Of a DNA stretch of 64,000 nt, positions 1 to 11,341 are shown piece after piece (position 1 is the first letter of the stretch; the number at the start of each line of letters is the position of its first letter). The position numbers were made by a program, and so were the translations under genes. Where the stretch lies: assembly GCA_039519185.1 (NCBI GenBank), contig CM076849.1:868001-932000 (forward strand), given 5' to 3'. This stretch comes from Astragalus membranaceus. Its lineage: Eukaryota > Streptophyta > Magnoliopsida > Fabales > Fabaceae. The notes under the pieces are model-generated. The model was given only the letters and a program-made list of their open reading frames with translations, ran no database searches and was not told the origin of the DNA.

Positions 1-598
1 ACAAAAAGAAAAGTAAAGAAAAATCAAAAAAAGACTAACCTCGGAACTAAGCCGCAAGTTGATTATATCTGGAGAAATACGGTTGTCAATCCACAGAAAC
101 CGACCTTAAAAGTACTTCGAAACTTTTCAAACTCGTTTACTTTAAAGAAACTCGGGAGCTCTCGAAGATCGATAAATCGAAGACAGATAATCAGCAAGCA
201 ATAAATGGGAAGGTGAGACCCTTTATTTATAGCAAAGCGGATTTTATGGGCCTGGGCCGGGAAGTCGAAGCGTCACATCCAAACCCTAGCCCATTAAAAT
301 TCGCACGATGAAGAATAAACGTCACCATCACGCGCCGCCACCGTGAAATCACGCTTTGTCAGAAACAATAAAGATGGCACTGATTCCAAGATTACGCTGA
401 TTCCAAAGCAGCACAGAATTCAAAAAACTATCTACCTCGCTCGGAAGATCGACGACCATTTAACATCGGCCAAAAATCCCAGGCTCGACATAAACTCAAG
501 ACTGGAGAAATTTCTACTCAAACAAAGACAAAAATACAAGGCTACGTCGCCCATCAAGTCAAGGTCGCTCCTCAAATCGACCAGACTTGGGGGGCCAC
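1..598. other. Probable internal 3' part of an LTR retrotransposon (truncated by window edge)
   Basis: No gene is recognised here. An 88-codon open frame (343-609) shows no family motif. The stretch ends in a purine-rich tract (587-598, TTGGGGGGCCAC) directly before a TGTT start, which is how a polypurine tract abuts a 3' LTR. The reading as the non-coding end of an LTR element is inferred from that junction only. Confidence 0.3.
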
Positions 599-1136
599 TG
601 TTATGGTAATATGTCTTAATAATAATTGCACCCCTCATTTAGGGCCCATTAACAATTTGGCCCATTAACAGCCCAACCAAATCAACGGCTCAGATGTCTT
701 CTCAAGATCGGTTGGCTCAGAATAAACAACACAAACACATTCAAACTCTATAAATACCCCATTCAATGCTCATTAATGGTAAGCACTTTTTAACCAAACA
801 CTTATTCTCTCAAATACTGACTTAAGCGTCGGAGTATCATTGCAGGTACAACCTCGCCCTCCAAGATCGAACATCTCAAGATCGAACACCTCAACATCGC
901 CTCTCAAGGTCGAACTTCTCCAGGTCGAACAAAACCTTCCTCTCAAAGCCCGAAGACAAAGATAGAATCAAGGACGAAATATCTACCAACTGCATAATAT
1001 CGATCCTCAAGATCGGAAGCACGGTACAGAACAAATTCCATGAACTTTGCGATGCCAAGATGTAAGCTTATTGCTTTGCTACTATACTACTCACGGACTC
1101 ACGGTCGTGCGGTGTAAGCTTCATTTTTAGCTTACA
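599..1136 (+). mobile_element. Probable 3' LTR of a retrotransposon lying mostly outside the window
   Basis: The segment begins TGTTATGG right after a polypurine tract and ends GCTTACA, giving the TGT...ACA inverted ends typical of LTRs. It holds a TATA-like stretch (TATAAATA, near 750) followed by a phrase around 820-855 (GCGTCGGAGTATCATTGCAGG) of the kind found in the R region of many plant Ty3/gypsy LTRs. Short direct repeats built on AAGATCGAAC lie at 860-925. The partner LTR is not in the window, so the boundaries cannot be tested by comparison. Confidence 0.35.
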
Positions 1137-1195
1137 TTTTAATAAAACAAAATTGATTATTAATAATAATTTAATTTATATACACAATCGACTTT

Positions 1196-1618
1196 TAGTA
1201 CCCTAAAAAATTTAAAACTTTTCAAAATTATCTCAAAAGAGAATAATTTCGAAAACCAATTTTTAGAACTTTTCGGAATCACCTCAAAAGAGGTATTTTC
1301 AGAAGTTTTTGACTTCCAAGAAATACCTCTTTTGAGGTGATTCCGGAAACTTTTAAACTAAAGTCTTCCGGAATTATGCTCTTTTGAGGTAATTCCGGAA
1401 CACATTTTTTTTAAAAAATTTCCGAAATTACCCGAAACAACATAATTTCGGAAGTCAAAAAATGTGATCTGAATTTATGTGTTTTGCCGTAATTCCAGAA
1501 GTCAAAAAACGTGTTTCGGAATTATGTGTTTTCGGAATTTTTTTGAGGAATCAGGGGTAAAATCATCTGTTTGGTGAATTATGGGGATACAGGGTATAAT
1601 AGGGGGTACAAAAAACCC
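1196..1618. mobile_element. Degenerate TIR element related to the 6098-8585 element
   Basis: The right end (GGGGGTACAAAAAACCC) resembles the terminus of the Mutator-like element at 6098-8585. The interior shares its theme of inverted phrases such as TTTTGAGGTGATTCCGGAA. The left end is degraded and no target duplication could be paired, so this is a low-confidence relic. Confidence 0.3.
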
Positions 1619-3322
1619 TAAGTGTATGCATGTTGTGCACTATCTACTAATCACATGGTGACACATCATTAAAGGGAATTTGGTCAATTGGTAACCAAAC
1701 ACTTCATGAATTGTGATTGGTAGTGGTTGTAAAAGTCTATACACCTATTGTGTATATAAATTAAACTCTATTAATAATTGATTTTAGAAAAATAGAATTG
1801 TATTTGACAATGGTATTTTAAAGAATTTAATTTATATACACAATAAGTGTATAAGTGTTTTATATCATACTATGAATTGTTATTTTTTGACAACTACTAT
1901 GAATTGTTATTGATTGTGGTTGTAAAAAGGTTTTTCGCAAATCTTTAAAGTGATTTTGAAAATATGATAAATGTTGAATTAATTTTGGTGTATAAATTTC
2001 TCTAATTTTGCGGGTTCATACCAAATTTAATTTTAGCCTTTACAATGAACTATTGACTTCTATCAAACAATTTTATCAACTCAATCTTTGTTTTTCATCG
2101 TGATTCTGTAACACAAACACATAAACGATACCTTACAATTATATTCATCTTGTCTTTCTCTCAAAATTAATTCTGAGGTTCTTCATAATCTTAACCAAAT
2201 AGACATTAAAAGCTACTCCCTCCGTAAAAAAATATAAGCAAAAGTGGGTCAACAAAACTACTCACATGAGTGGTCCAGGTTTCGTCCCTTGTTGTGGTCC
2301 CATATGTAACTCAAAAGCTCAATTTGTGGTTAGTTTCCCATGTAACAACTTACGAGCAACTACTTTAGTGGTAACTAGCTATAGGGTTGGCATCTGGCCT
2401 TCGAAGAGCCAATATTCTTGCTTTACCTCCTCTTTTGATTGAGATGGATTCTCTTGCAGTGGTTAACGTGGCCAACTTGAAGGAATCTGTTTGTTTATTT
2501 CTCAATATTGCTTAACAAGGCATTGAAGTTATTGGACCCCTAGAACTGGGATTGTTCTCCATTTCACGTTTACTGTGAAGAGAGTCGGGGATAATATGTT
2601 TTAGCCACCCTAAGTTAGTTAAGAGATTTTTGTGTGCCTATCCTCGTGGATGCTTCCCCATGCTATCTCTCATTTTAGAGAAAGATACTCGGGGAGCATC
2701 TTGCGTTCTCTTAGTTAGAAGTGACTAATTGGGCTCGTAGGCTTGATCCAATTGTAAATTGGGTTGAGGCAAGCTCCAATTGATAATAAGTTAAGTATCC
2801 CTATTTTCTATTAAAATGCATAACAACTAGGCCTAACATATCTTAGAAAGCCAACCAAACAATGCTAAAAAAATCGGGTTCGATCCCCGACGATGGAACA
2901 AATTGGAGTCAGATTTTACTTACCTCCCGGTCGAACTCTGGATTATTCAGAGCCTCGTTCCCTTGAACACCGGAGCAGGATCAAAGCCCTCTAGACAATA
3001 GACCCTTCTGGGCCCCAATGCCCCCTCCTGGGCCGAGTTGCATGCTGAACCATATCTGCAATAGACCCGGATGACCCGGTCGGATTTTATGGGAACCCCG
3101 ATGACGCGGACGGTCACACGACCCGAACCGGGTCGTGCTGTTTTTTAAACAGGAGTTGAACACGAGAGTCATGGCTGATCAGTAGCTTGCACCACCACTG
3201 CACCACCTTACAACTGTTGACAAAGTCTTGCATTTATACAATATATAATATAGAGTAATATCATTGCTAAAGCCTTAATCTTCCATTTGTGAAAGTTGTG
3301 TTTTTTTTTCTTTTATATGTTA
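1619..3322. other. Intergenic stretch with no intact gene
   Basis: Nothing intact is seen. A CTCCCTCCGT phrase followed by AAATATAAG (2216-2238) resembles a Stowaway MITE terminus, but no partner end was found. A short frame around 2395-2510 has GLRRAN and EMDSLAVVN, like the RNase H tail of plant LINE or reverse-transcriptase-derived genes, but it is too short and broken to call. A GC-richer patch (2880-3180) shows no recognisable family. Confidence 0.4.
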
Positions 3323-3331
3323 TATAATATA

Positions 3332-4625
3332 GGCTAAATATCAGTTTTGGTCCTTTATGTTTGCTCTTGGTTTCACTTTGGTCATTTATCTTTTTTTTGG
3401 TCCGTTTTGGTCCTTTATCTTTCATTTTCGTTTCACTTTGGTCCCTGACGTTAGTTTTTGTTAACGGACGCCACGCTGGCAGTTAACTGCTGACGTGGCG
3501 TCTTAGGTGTCATGTATGACGTGGCAATTCATTAATTGAGTTGGCAAAAAAATAAATTTTTAATCCTAAATCTAATTACACATTCATCTAAAAACAAATT
3601 AAATAAAAACAGATCTTCTATGATTCCAGATCAAATACCAAGATCTATCTTCTACAATAAAAACATTCATCTAAAAAATAAAATCAAAATCTGGGTTTCA
3701 ATCCCAGAAACGAAATCTATCTTCTTCGTCAAATCAAATACCCAGAAACGAAAAAAATAGATCTTCTTCTATGATTCCAGATCTTCTTCGATTCATGTTC
3801 AACGTTTTCGTTTCATCTTCAACGTTTTCGTTTCATCTTCAACATTTTTTGTTTCCTCTTCAAACGTTTTCGTACAAACATCTGATTCAACGTTTTCTGG
3901 AAACGTTTTCGTTTCATCTTCAACGTTTTCTGTTTCCTCTTCAAACGTTTTCGTTTCATCTCCAATGTTTTCTAGAAACGTTTTCGTTTCATCTTCAACG
4001 TTACTACCCAGAAACGAAAAAAAACAGATCTGGAAACGTTTTCCTTTCCTTAGATTCATGTTTTGTTTTTTGGGTTATGAATTTGTGGGATTTCTTTTCC
4101 AATTCTCGTTGAAGAAGATGATGAATCTGGAAGAAGAGGATGGAATCGTTTCTTGTTGATTTGTTGATCTGGAAACGAAGAGAAAGGGAATCTAAAAGGG
4201 GGTCTGGAAATGAAGAGGATGCAAGAACAGTTATTGAAGATGATTGAGTTTTAAATGTTTTAATTTTTGTTTCAGATTGGTCCCTGTTTTTCCAGATTTG
4301 TTTTCTTAATTTTTATTTTATTTTTGACTTTAATGTTTTTAGTTTTTGTTGATTTATGTTTTCTGTTTTTATTAATTAAAAAAGTTAAATGCATATGTGT
4401 AATTTCATTTAGACTTAAATAATATATTTTTTGCCACGTCATTTAATGAATTAAGACGCCACGTCAGCAGTTAAATGCCAGCGTGGTGTCCGTTAGAAAA
4501 AACTAACGTCAGAGACCAAAGTGAAACGAAAATGAAAGATAAAGGACCAAAACGGACTAAAAAAAAGATAAAGGACCAAAGTGAAACCAAGAGCAAACAT
4601 AAAGGACCAAAACCTATATTTAGCC
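3332..4625. mobile_element. Non-autonomous Mutator-like TIR element with perfect 9-bp target duplication
   Basis: The ends are inverted copies: GGCTAAATATCAGTTTTGG on the left, and GGCTAAATATAGGTTTTGG as the reverse complement of the right. The inverted arms continue for about 200 bp and include the phrase TTTCACTTTGGTC and GACGCCACG/CGTGGCGTC. Both sides are flanked by TATAATATA (3323-3331 and 4626-4634). A 9-bp duplication with long arms fits Mutator-like elements. The centre carries a minisatellite and no transposase. Confidence 0.85.
3790..4012. repeat. Minisatellite of about 20 bp inside the TIR element
   Basis: The phrase CGTTTTCGTTTCATCTTCAA recurs about ten times with small variants (TTTCCTCTTCAAA, TTTTCTGGAAA). 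Short open frames on both strands here are products of this repeat. Confidence 0.8.
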
Positions 4626-5053
4626 TATAATATATTTATGTCTCACATAAAAACTAATTATACAGTCCATTAAAATAGCTTTGCTAATTATGTTCCACAA
4701 TTTTATGTTTAGCCCTCACATAGATATATTTTTAATAATAAATGTATACAAGACAATATATTTATGATTTTACGCATATTTTTTTTATTATTAAATTAAT
4801 ATATCGTATTATTTATAATGTGCCCAAGTCATGTTGTCCAACCAAAGACCCAGTAAGCCAGTGCATTGACTGGGTCGATGACCGGTTCGAGTTAATAACA
4901 CTACAAAAAAATTGCCCATTAGCGAGCGAGGGATTTTTCCCTCGCTAAATGCCCCAAATTTGTCGCTAATTCCCATTAGCGAGGGAATTAGCGACGGAAT
5001 CAGTCCCTCGCTAAATTGCTCCTCGCTAGTGGGAAGGAGAATAGTAAGGGAGA

Positions 5054-5055
<2 letters not shown>

Positions 5056-5125
<70 letters not shown>
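5056..5125. repeat. (AG)n microsatellite
   Basis: An uninterrupted AG run of about 35 units lies in the first copy of the duplicated interior of the CACTA element. Confidence 0.95.
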
Positions 5126-5126
<1 letters not shown>

Positions 5127-5531
5127 GAGTGGTGGTGGTGGTGGTGAAGGGTATTAGGATAGAGAGAGAAGATAGAGTGAGAGAGGAGTGTGAGGAGGTG
5201 GTGGTGTTGGTGTGGTGGTGGAAGGGTGAAGAGAGAAGAAGAGTGTGAGAGGAGGTGGTGGTGTGGTGGTGGAAGACTGAAGAGAGAAGAAGAGTGTGAG
5301 GAGAGAAGAAGAGAGTAGGAGAGAAGAGTGTGTGTGAGAGGATAAATAAGCTGAAAAGTCAAAAATTTAGCGAGGGACTGACAATTCCGTCGCTAAACAC
5401 CTGCACGAAGTCCAATCATCTGAAAACTGTCAGAAATTAGCGAGAGAAAGAGAATAGTAAGGGAGAAGGAGAGAAAGAGAGAGGGAGAAGGGTATTTTGG
5501 TAGAGAGAGAAGGAGAATAGTAAGGGAGAAG

Positions 5532-5538
<7 letters not shown>

Positions 5539-5610
<72 letters not shown>
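5539..5610. repeat. (AG)n microsatellite
   Basis: An uninterrupted AG run of about 36 units, the counterpart of the run near 5056 in the second copy of the duplicated interior. Confidence 0.95.
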
Positions 5611-5614
<4 letters not shown>

Positions 5615-6588
5615 GAGTGGTGGTGGTGGTGGTGGTGGTGGTGAAGGGTATTAGGATAGAGAGAGAAGATAGAGTGAGAGAAGAGTGTGAGGAGGTGGTG
5701 GTGTTGGTGTGGTGGTGGAAGAGTGAAGAGAGAAGAAGAGTGTGGGAGGAGGTGGTGGTGTGGTGGTGGTGTGGTGATGGAAGACTGAAGAGAGAAGAAG
5801 AGAGTAGGAGAGAAGAGTGTGTGTGAGAGGATAAATAAGCTGAAAAGTCAAAAATTTAGCGAGGGAATTAGCGAGGGATTGACAATTCCGTCGCTAAACA
5901 CCTGCACGAAGTCCAATCATTTGAAAACTGTCAGAAATTAGCGAGGGACTAAAAAATCCGTCGCTAATTAGCGAGGGACCTAAAAATCCGCCGCTAATGA
6001 CAGAATTAGCGAGGGACTAAAAATTCCCTCGCTAATAAGCTTTTTTTTTGTAGTGTAACATTGAAAAAAAACTATGCTAAAGTGACCATATTATTTTGGG
6101 TTTTTTCTTTTGTACCCCCCTCATTATATCCTATACCCCCCAAATTGACCAAACTACCAATTTTACCCTGACTTTTCAACAAATTTCCAGAATTACGTAT
6201 TAAAACATAATTCTGGAACGTATTTTTTTGATTTTTCTGGAATTATCACAAAAATGGTTTTCGGAAGTATGTAAAAGGAGGTATTTCTGGAATTCCCAAA
6301 AAAATGGCTTCCAGAATTATGTAGAAAAGAGATATTTCTGGAATGGACTTTTACCCATGATTTTGTCCGTAAGTAAAAGGTTTTTATCAATAAATAAACT
6401 TTTACCCACGGTTTAGTCCGTAGGTAAAAGTTTTTTTCCTAAAATTACTTTCGAGAAGTATGATATTTTCGGAAATCCACCGATTAAATTTATATCTGAA
6501 CTGAACCTTAAGGTGATTGTCACTGTCTTCTCAAACGCATGATTATGGACTTTCTGGATAGAAAGTGATTGATGATGAGAAAAGATTA

Positions 6589-7883
6589 GGCTTAATTACA
6601 GTTTTGGTCCCCCTATTATGACCAATTCTCGATTTTGGTCCCTGAACTTTTAATTTGACGATTTTGGTCCCCCTATTTTCCCAATTTGAAAAATCAAAGT
6701 CCCCCACCCCAATTTTGACTCAGTTTGACTGACTGATGCTACGTGGCAGCCCACGTGGACTGCCACGTAGGCACACCCCCCCACCCCACCCTACCCCTCC
6801 ACTGTTTGTCTTCCCCACCGATCCCCACCCCCACCCTCCACTGTTCCCCTTCGCCCCTCCCACCCCACACCCCACCCCCCACCCCCACCCCCACCGTGAA
6901 CCCCCCATCCCCACCGTGAACCCCCCTTCCTTCCCCTTCCCCTTCACCGAATCTGCGAGAGAGAGAGAGACGCAGAGAGAGCGACGGTGAGCGAGAGAGA
7001 GCGACGGAGCGACGGTGAGCGAGAGAGAGCGATGGTGAGCGAGAGAGAGGGAAAGCGAGGGGGGAGGGGAGAGACGGTGAGCGAGAGAGAGAGGGAAATC
7101 GAGGGGGGAGGGGAGAGACGGTGAGCGAGAGAGAGAGAGGGAAATCGAGGGGGGGAGGGGAGAGACGGTGAGCGAGAGAGAGAGGGAAATCGAGGGGGGA
7201 GGGGAGAGACGGTGAGCGAGAGAGAGAGGGAAATCGAGGGGGGAGGGGAGAGACGGTGAGCGAGAGAGAGAGAGGGAAATCGAGGGGGGGAGGGGAGAGA
7301 CGGTGAGCGAGAGAGAGAGGGAAATCGAGGGGGGAGGGGAGAGACGGTGAGCGAGAGAGAGAGGGAAATCGAGGGGGGGAGGGGAGAGACGGTGAGCGAG
7401 AGAGAGAGGGAGGTGCGAAGGGAAGGGGTCACGGTGGGGGGTGGGAGGGGTGGGGTGGGGAAGAGGGGAAGATGCGAAGGAGAGAGAAAGCGACGATGGG
7501 GTGGGGTGGGGGGGTCGGTGGTGGGGGGGTTGGGGTGGGGGTGGGGGTGGGGTCGGTGGTGGGTGGGTCGGTGGTGGGGGGGTTGGGGTGGGGTGGGTGG
7601 GTCGGTGGTGGGGGTGGGGGTGGGGTGGGGGGGGAGGGGGTTCACGAGGAAGAAGAAGGGGTGGGGGTGGGGTGGGGTGGGGTGGGGGGGTGGGTGTGTG
7701 CCTACGTGGCAGTCCACGTGGGCTGCCACGTAGGATCAGTCAGTCAAACTGAGTCAAAATTGGGGTGGGGGACTTTGATTTTTTAAATTGGGAAAATAGG
7801 AGGACCAAAATCGTCAAATTAAAAGTTCAGGGACCAAAATCGAGAATTGGTCATAATAGGGGGACCAAAACTGTAATTAAGCC
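6589..7883. mobile_element. Nested Mutator-like TIR element with G/C-asymmetric core
   Basis: It starts GGCTTAATTACAGTTTTGG and ends with the inverted copy CCAAAACTGTAATTAAGCC. The target duplication is a perfect AAAAGATTA (6580-6588 and 7884-7892). Inside the arms lies the near-palindrome ACGTGGCAGCCCACGTGG / CCACGTGGGCTGCCACGT. The left core is C-rich (CCACCCC runs) and the right core is purine/G-rich (GGGGTGGGG runs), with a 44-46-bp minisatellite between. Long Ser/Arg/Pro frames across this core are low-complexity artefacts. It is the same family as 14145-15193. Confidence 0.9.
7067..7405. repeat. Purine-rich minisatellite, unit about 44-46 bp
   Basis: The block GACGGTGAGCGAGAGAGAG followed by GGGAAATCGAGGGGGGAGG repeats about eight times in tandem. 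It is almost pure purine on the + strand. Confidence 0.9.
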
Positions 7884-8707
7884 AAAAGATTAAAACAATC
7901 AGTTGGTAATTAGCCTTTAACATCGAGGTGAGTTGCTACCTTCAACTGATATAAACTCCAATCAGCTGTAAACAGTTACAAAAATGAGTTAAGAGCTTTT
8001 GGTACTTTATTTTCAATTTGTCATACTGTATAACTTCTTAAGGAGTTGAAAAGGAATAAACAAGATCCACAAAATTTGGCTTAAGGACTTGTACAGTTAG
8101 GTAATAGGATAAACATAATGAAACAATTCAAAGTCCATAAACTGGTGAAATTAGTTTCCCTATTCTTCCGGAAATGTTGTTCCCCATGCTTTCTTTCCGG
8201 AACAAAACAGCAACAATTCTTCCAGGCACTTTTCATTTCATTCCATCAAAACGTTTGTGTATTTTGGTTCCATGCCTTTACCTAGGGACAAAATCGTAGC
8301 TAAAAGTCATTTTTTTATAACGGTGACTTTTACCTACGGACAGAAACTGTAGGTAAAAATCAATTTCGAAAATACCTCTTTTTACATACTTTCGGAAGCC
8401 ATTTTTTTGGGAATTCCGAAAATACCTTTTTGAGGTGTTTTCGGAACACAAATTTTTCATTCCGAAAAGACCTCTAGATAGATAATTCCGGAAAGTTTCA
8501 CAAAAGTGTTTAGGCAATTTTCTTTTAATTTTTGAGTTATTTTGGGGATTTAGGCAATTATGGTGGGGTACAAAAGAAAAAACCCTATTATTTTTGGACC
8601 CATAATTGAAGAGCCCATTCTAGCCTGAAATACAAGACATGATGAAAATTGAGAGCTCTACTATTGTATTAGCTTTTCTTTTGTTCCCCATTTATTATAA
8701 AAAACTA

Positions 8708-10413
8708 GACAAAAGTACACCGGAGGTTATTTAGGTTATTTATTTGTAACAAATAGGGCCTTTAAGTTTTTTTTTTGTAACAACTAGTTCTTTTAAGTTA
8801 CTTAACGTGTTCACCGTTGATATTTTTTTAAATTTCCGTTCTAAAAACGCCTATGTGGCGTTAACGTTGCTGAGGTGGTAGTTACGTTGCTGACTTGGAT
8901 AATTATTTTATTTAATATTTAAATAAATACCAAAAAATGTCTTATTCTCCATTTAAACCCCAATCCCCAAATCCAATGACATTCTTCTACTCTGATATTT
9001 CTGCCCAGATTTTTATCATAATTATGTTTTGTATTTGGTTGCTTTCATTTTAATTTTCAATGACATAATCCATTGACAGTTTTTTGTGCAAATACAATGA
9101 CAGATTTTTGTGCAAATACAAATCTGAAAAGGATTCAAAACGAAACCCAGAAACAATGCCCAAGTAGGTAACTCAGTTGGCGAGCTAAGGGATACCGAAG
9201 GAGTGCAAGAATGAGGTCTCGGGTTCAACCCGTGGAAACTAACATTTCCCCCACACCCACGAACATTGCTTATAAAAAAATTGTTATTTTTTTCTGGCTG
9301 TGGTCGTTTGGAGTGTGCTCAGTTGGCGGTGGGTGGAGGTTGTGGGGGCTTCAGGTGTTGCCCTGCTTACTTTTCGGGTCGTCCTTGTCGCCATAATTTT
9401 CTTTTATTAGAGCTCTTTGGTTGTTAATTTTAGGGGCCTTTGTTGGGCTTACTATTATGTCATCGTTACCAAGGGTTTTGGTCTAGTCCCCCCTTGTGCT
9501 CTCTATGTCTTTTCTTTATTTTATTAATAAATTCGGGTTTGCTGCCTGGTTGCTTAAAAAAAAAACCAGAAACAATGACAGATTTTTGTGCAAACATAGT
9601 TCGTTGCTCTACAAATACAGATCTGCCAATACAATGACAGATCTTATTGCCTTATCGCACAGTTCTGAAAACGATTCAAAACAAAACCCAGAACCCCAAG
9701 ATATAGATCTGAAATCAAAACTCAAATAGGATTCAAAAACAAAAATGAAGCAAACGATTCAAAACGAAAACAATGAACAAATCAAAAATTAAGATCTGCA
9801 GAGAGATAGTGAACAAATCGAAAACAAAAAGGACTCAAAACGATTCAAAACGAAAACGATGAACAAATCGAAAACGAAAACCATGAACGAAAACGAAAAT
9901 GAACAAATCGAAAATGAAAAAATTGAAAACGAAAACGAACAAATCAAAAATCTATTTGTGATTCCCAGAGAGACAGTGAAGAGGACGATGGTTTCTGGGC
10001 AAACTTGTTTCTGTAGATGAGTGAGTTTGTGGGTTTGAGCCCATTGATGAAGATGATGAGTTTTTGGGAATGGGTTTTGATTTCAATTTCAGATTTAGAT
10101 TTTGATTTCAATTTTTGATTTTGATTTCAAATACTTAATTTGTTCGAGTCTCATTTTGATTTTAGATTCTGAATTTTTTGAGCAAATTTTAGATTCTAGG
10201 TTTTTGATTTCAGATTCTTAAGTTTATTTTTTATTAAATTTTTTTGATTTTTTCTTTTCAAAGTATTTGAGGATTTGCCACGTTAGCAACATTATAGGCA
10301 CATCATCTCTGTTGCTGTTATGTCACCATTTTTTTAACAGAAAATAAAAAAAAAGATTAATAACCAACTTGTTACAAATAATTAACTTAAAAAACCTCTG
10401 GTGTAATTTTGCC
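8708..10413. mobile_element. Non-autonomous Mutator-like TIR element containing a SINE/LINE insertion
   Basis: The left end (GACAAAAGTACACCGGAGG) and the reverse complement of the right end (GGCAAAATTACACCAGAGG) match over most positions. The flanks are near-identical 9-mers, AAAAAACTA and TAAAAACTA, one mismatch apart. Inverted subterminal phrases include TTTGTAACAA / TTGTTACAAA and GCCACGTTAGCAAC versus the left arm. The interior repeats CAAAACGAAAAC-type phrases and has no coding capacity. A 407-bp retroposed unit sits inside at 9159-9565. Confidence 0.7.
9159..9565 (+). mobile_element. Chimeric retroposon: tRNA-derived SINE fused to a LINE-like 3' tail
   Basis: The first ~130 bp match the SINE at 36376-36512 (A-box-like TAGGTAACTCAGTTGG, B-box-like GGGTTCAACCC). 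The remaining ~280 bp are not SINE sequence and end in GGTTGCTTAAAAAAAAAA after an AATAAA-like hexamer, like a plant LINE 3' untranslated end. One 12-bp target duplication (CCAGAAACAATG, 9147-9158 and 9566-9577) encloses the whole unit, so it was inserted as one molecule. Confidence 0.75.
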
Positions 10414-10718
10414 TAAAAACTATAATAGAAAAATTAAAAGTGTAGTTTATGTTTCTGACAAACAATTAAAAGGGTAGTTTAATCAAATTTTTTATTATAT
10501 GCTTTAAAAGTTAGATTTGAATTCGAATTATATAATTAATAATTACTTTTTTTTTATCTTTTCTATACGCTGATTAATTTATTTAAATTTCTTATTTCAT
10601 AGAAAAACTCAAGTGGGGGAACTAAAATTAAGGATTTGATAAAATCAGTTAAACTACAATATTTTGTGACATTTAAAAAAAACAATGCAATCAGGCTAAA
10701 TTAAGTTGATCTGAATTC

Positions 10719-10797
10719 CCAAATAGGTAGCTCAGTTGGCGAGCTAAGGGATATCGAAGAAGTGCACCACCCCCAGTAATATTGCTTATCAAAAAAA
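10719..10797 (+). mobile_element. Internally deleted SINE copy, 16-bp target duplication
   Basis: The copy keeps the A-box region (TAGGTAGCTCAGTTGGCGAG) and the 3' end (AATATTGCTTATCAAAA...) of the 36376 SINE but lacks the B-box half. It is enclosed by AAGTTGATCTGAATTC at 10703-10718 and 10798-10813. The deleted form was therefore itself inserted, or was deleted afterwards without harming the duplications. Confidence 0.9.
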
Positions 10798-11341
10798 AAG
10801 TTGATCTGAATTCTATCAATATTTCATCAAAGATTGAGGGCCTCTTTGAAAGGATTTTGGTTTTTAGTTTTTAAAAACTGTTTTACAAATCATATTTTGA
10901 AAACTGTTTTTAAGAAAAAATAAGAAAAAACTTGTTTGACAATCTATTTTTAAAACTGTTTTGAAAATGAGAAAACTCAAAAACTTGTTTAGTTTAATTG
11001 TTTTCAAAATATGATTTAAGAACTAAAAAACTTAAAACTTGTTTGGTAAAATTGTTTTCAATATTCTTTTTTAATATGCTTTTTTTAATTTGAATATAAC
11101 TAGAAATATTTTTATGTAATATTTATTATATTAAATATTAAATAATAACAACAAAATAAGAAACACAAATTATATTTTTAGCTTAATTTCAAGATTATAA
11201 TTAAAAGTGGGGAAAAAGTGAAAAAAAAGTCCATCAAGATTATAATTAAAAGATATGCACGATAAATGTTCTAGCTATAAGTACCCTCAAAGGTTCTTTG
11301 GTTGCACATAAGAAAATTTGAAAGAAATACAAATGGTTCTA

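Larger units (their letters stand above)
4899..6055. mobile_element. Non-autonomous CACTA (En/Spm-type) element, 3-bp target duplication
   Basis: The element starts CACTACAAAAAAATTG and ends in the inverted TTTTTTTTTGTAGTG, flanked by TAA at 4896-4898 and 6056-6058. The subterminal zones are studded with TTAGCGAGGGA and its complement, the array type bound by TNPA-like proteins in CACTA transposons. The interior is low-complexity AG/GGT sequence and contains a large direct duplication (about 5035-5430 versus 5515-5930). No transposase is encoded, so mobility would depend on a protein from elsewhere. Confidence 0.9.
6098..8585. mobile_element. Non-autonomous Mutator-like TIR element (host of a nested element)
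   Basis: The termini are GGGTTTTTTCTTTTGTACCC and its exact inverted copy on the right. The flanks are a perfect 9-bp duplication, TATTATTTT (6089-6097 and 8586-8594). The inverted arms include paired phrases such as TTTTACCCACGG / CCTACGGAC and CCGGAA / TTCCGG blocks. Removing the nested element at 6589-7883 leaves about 1.2 kb. There is no transposase frame. The 9-bp duplication and long inverted arms place it with Mutator-like elements; the family name is inferred. Confidence 0.85.

Noticed and set aside
2214..2245. Stowaway MITE from the CTCCCTCCGT end
   Set aside because: Only one terminus was found; no inverted partner or TA duplication.
3536..4159. Three small open frames (64-113 codons) on both strands
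   Set aside because: They are frame readings of the CGTTTTCGTTTCATCTTCAA minisatellite inside a TIR element.
4742..4948. 68-codon + frame before the CACTA element
   Set aside because: It crosses the CACTA boundary at 4899 and has no family motif; it is a chance frame.
6944..7729. 261-codon Ser/Arg/Pro-rich minus-strand open frame, and several 80-174-codon Gly/Trp or Pro frames at 6.7-7.8 and 14.3-15.1 kb
   Set aside because: They lie in homopurine/homopyrimidine low-complexity cores of TIR elements, are open in several frames at once, and show no domain.
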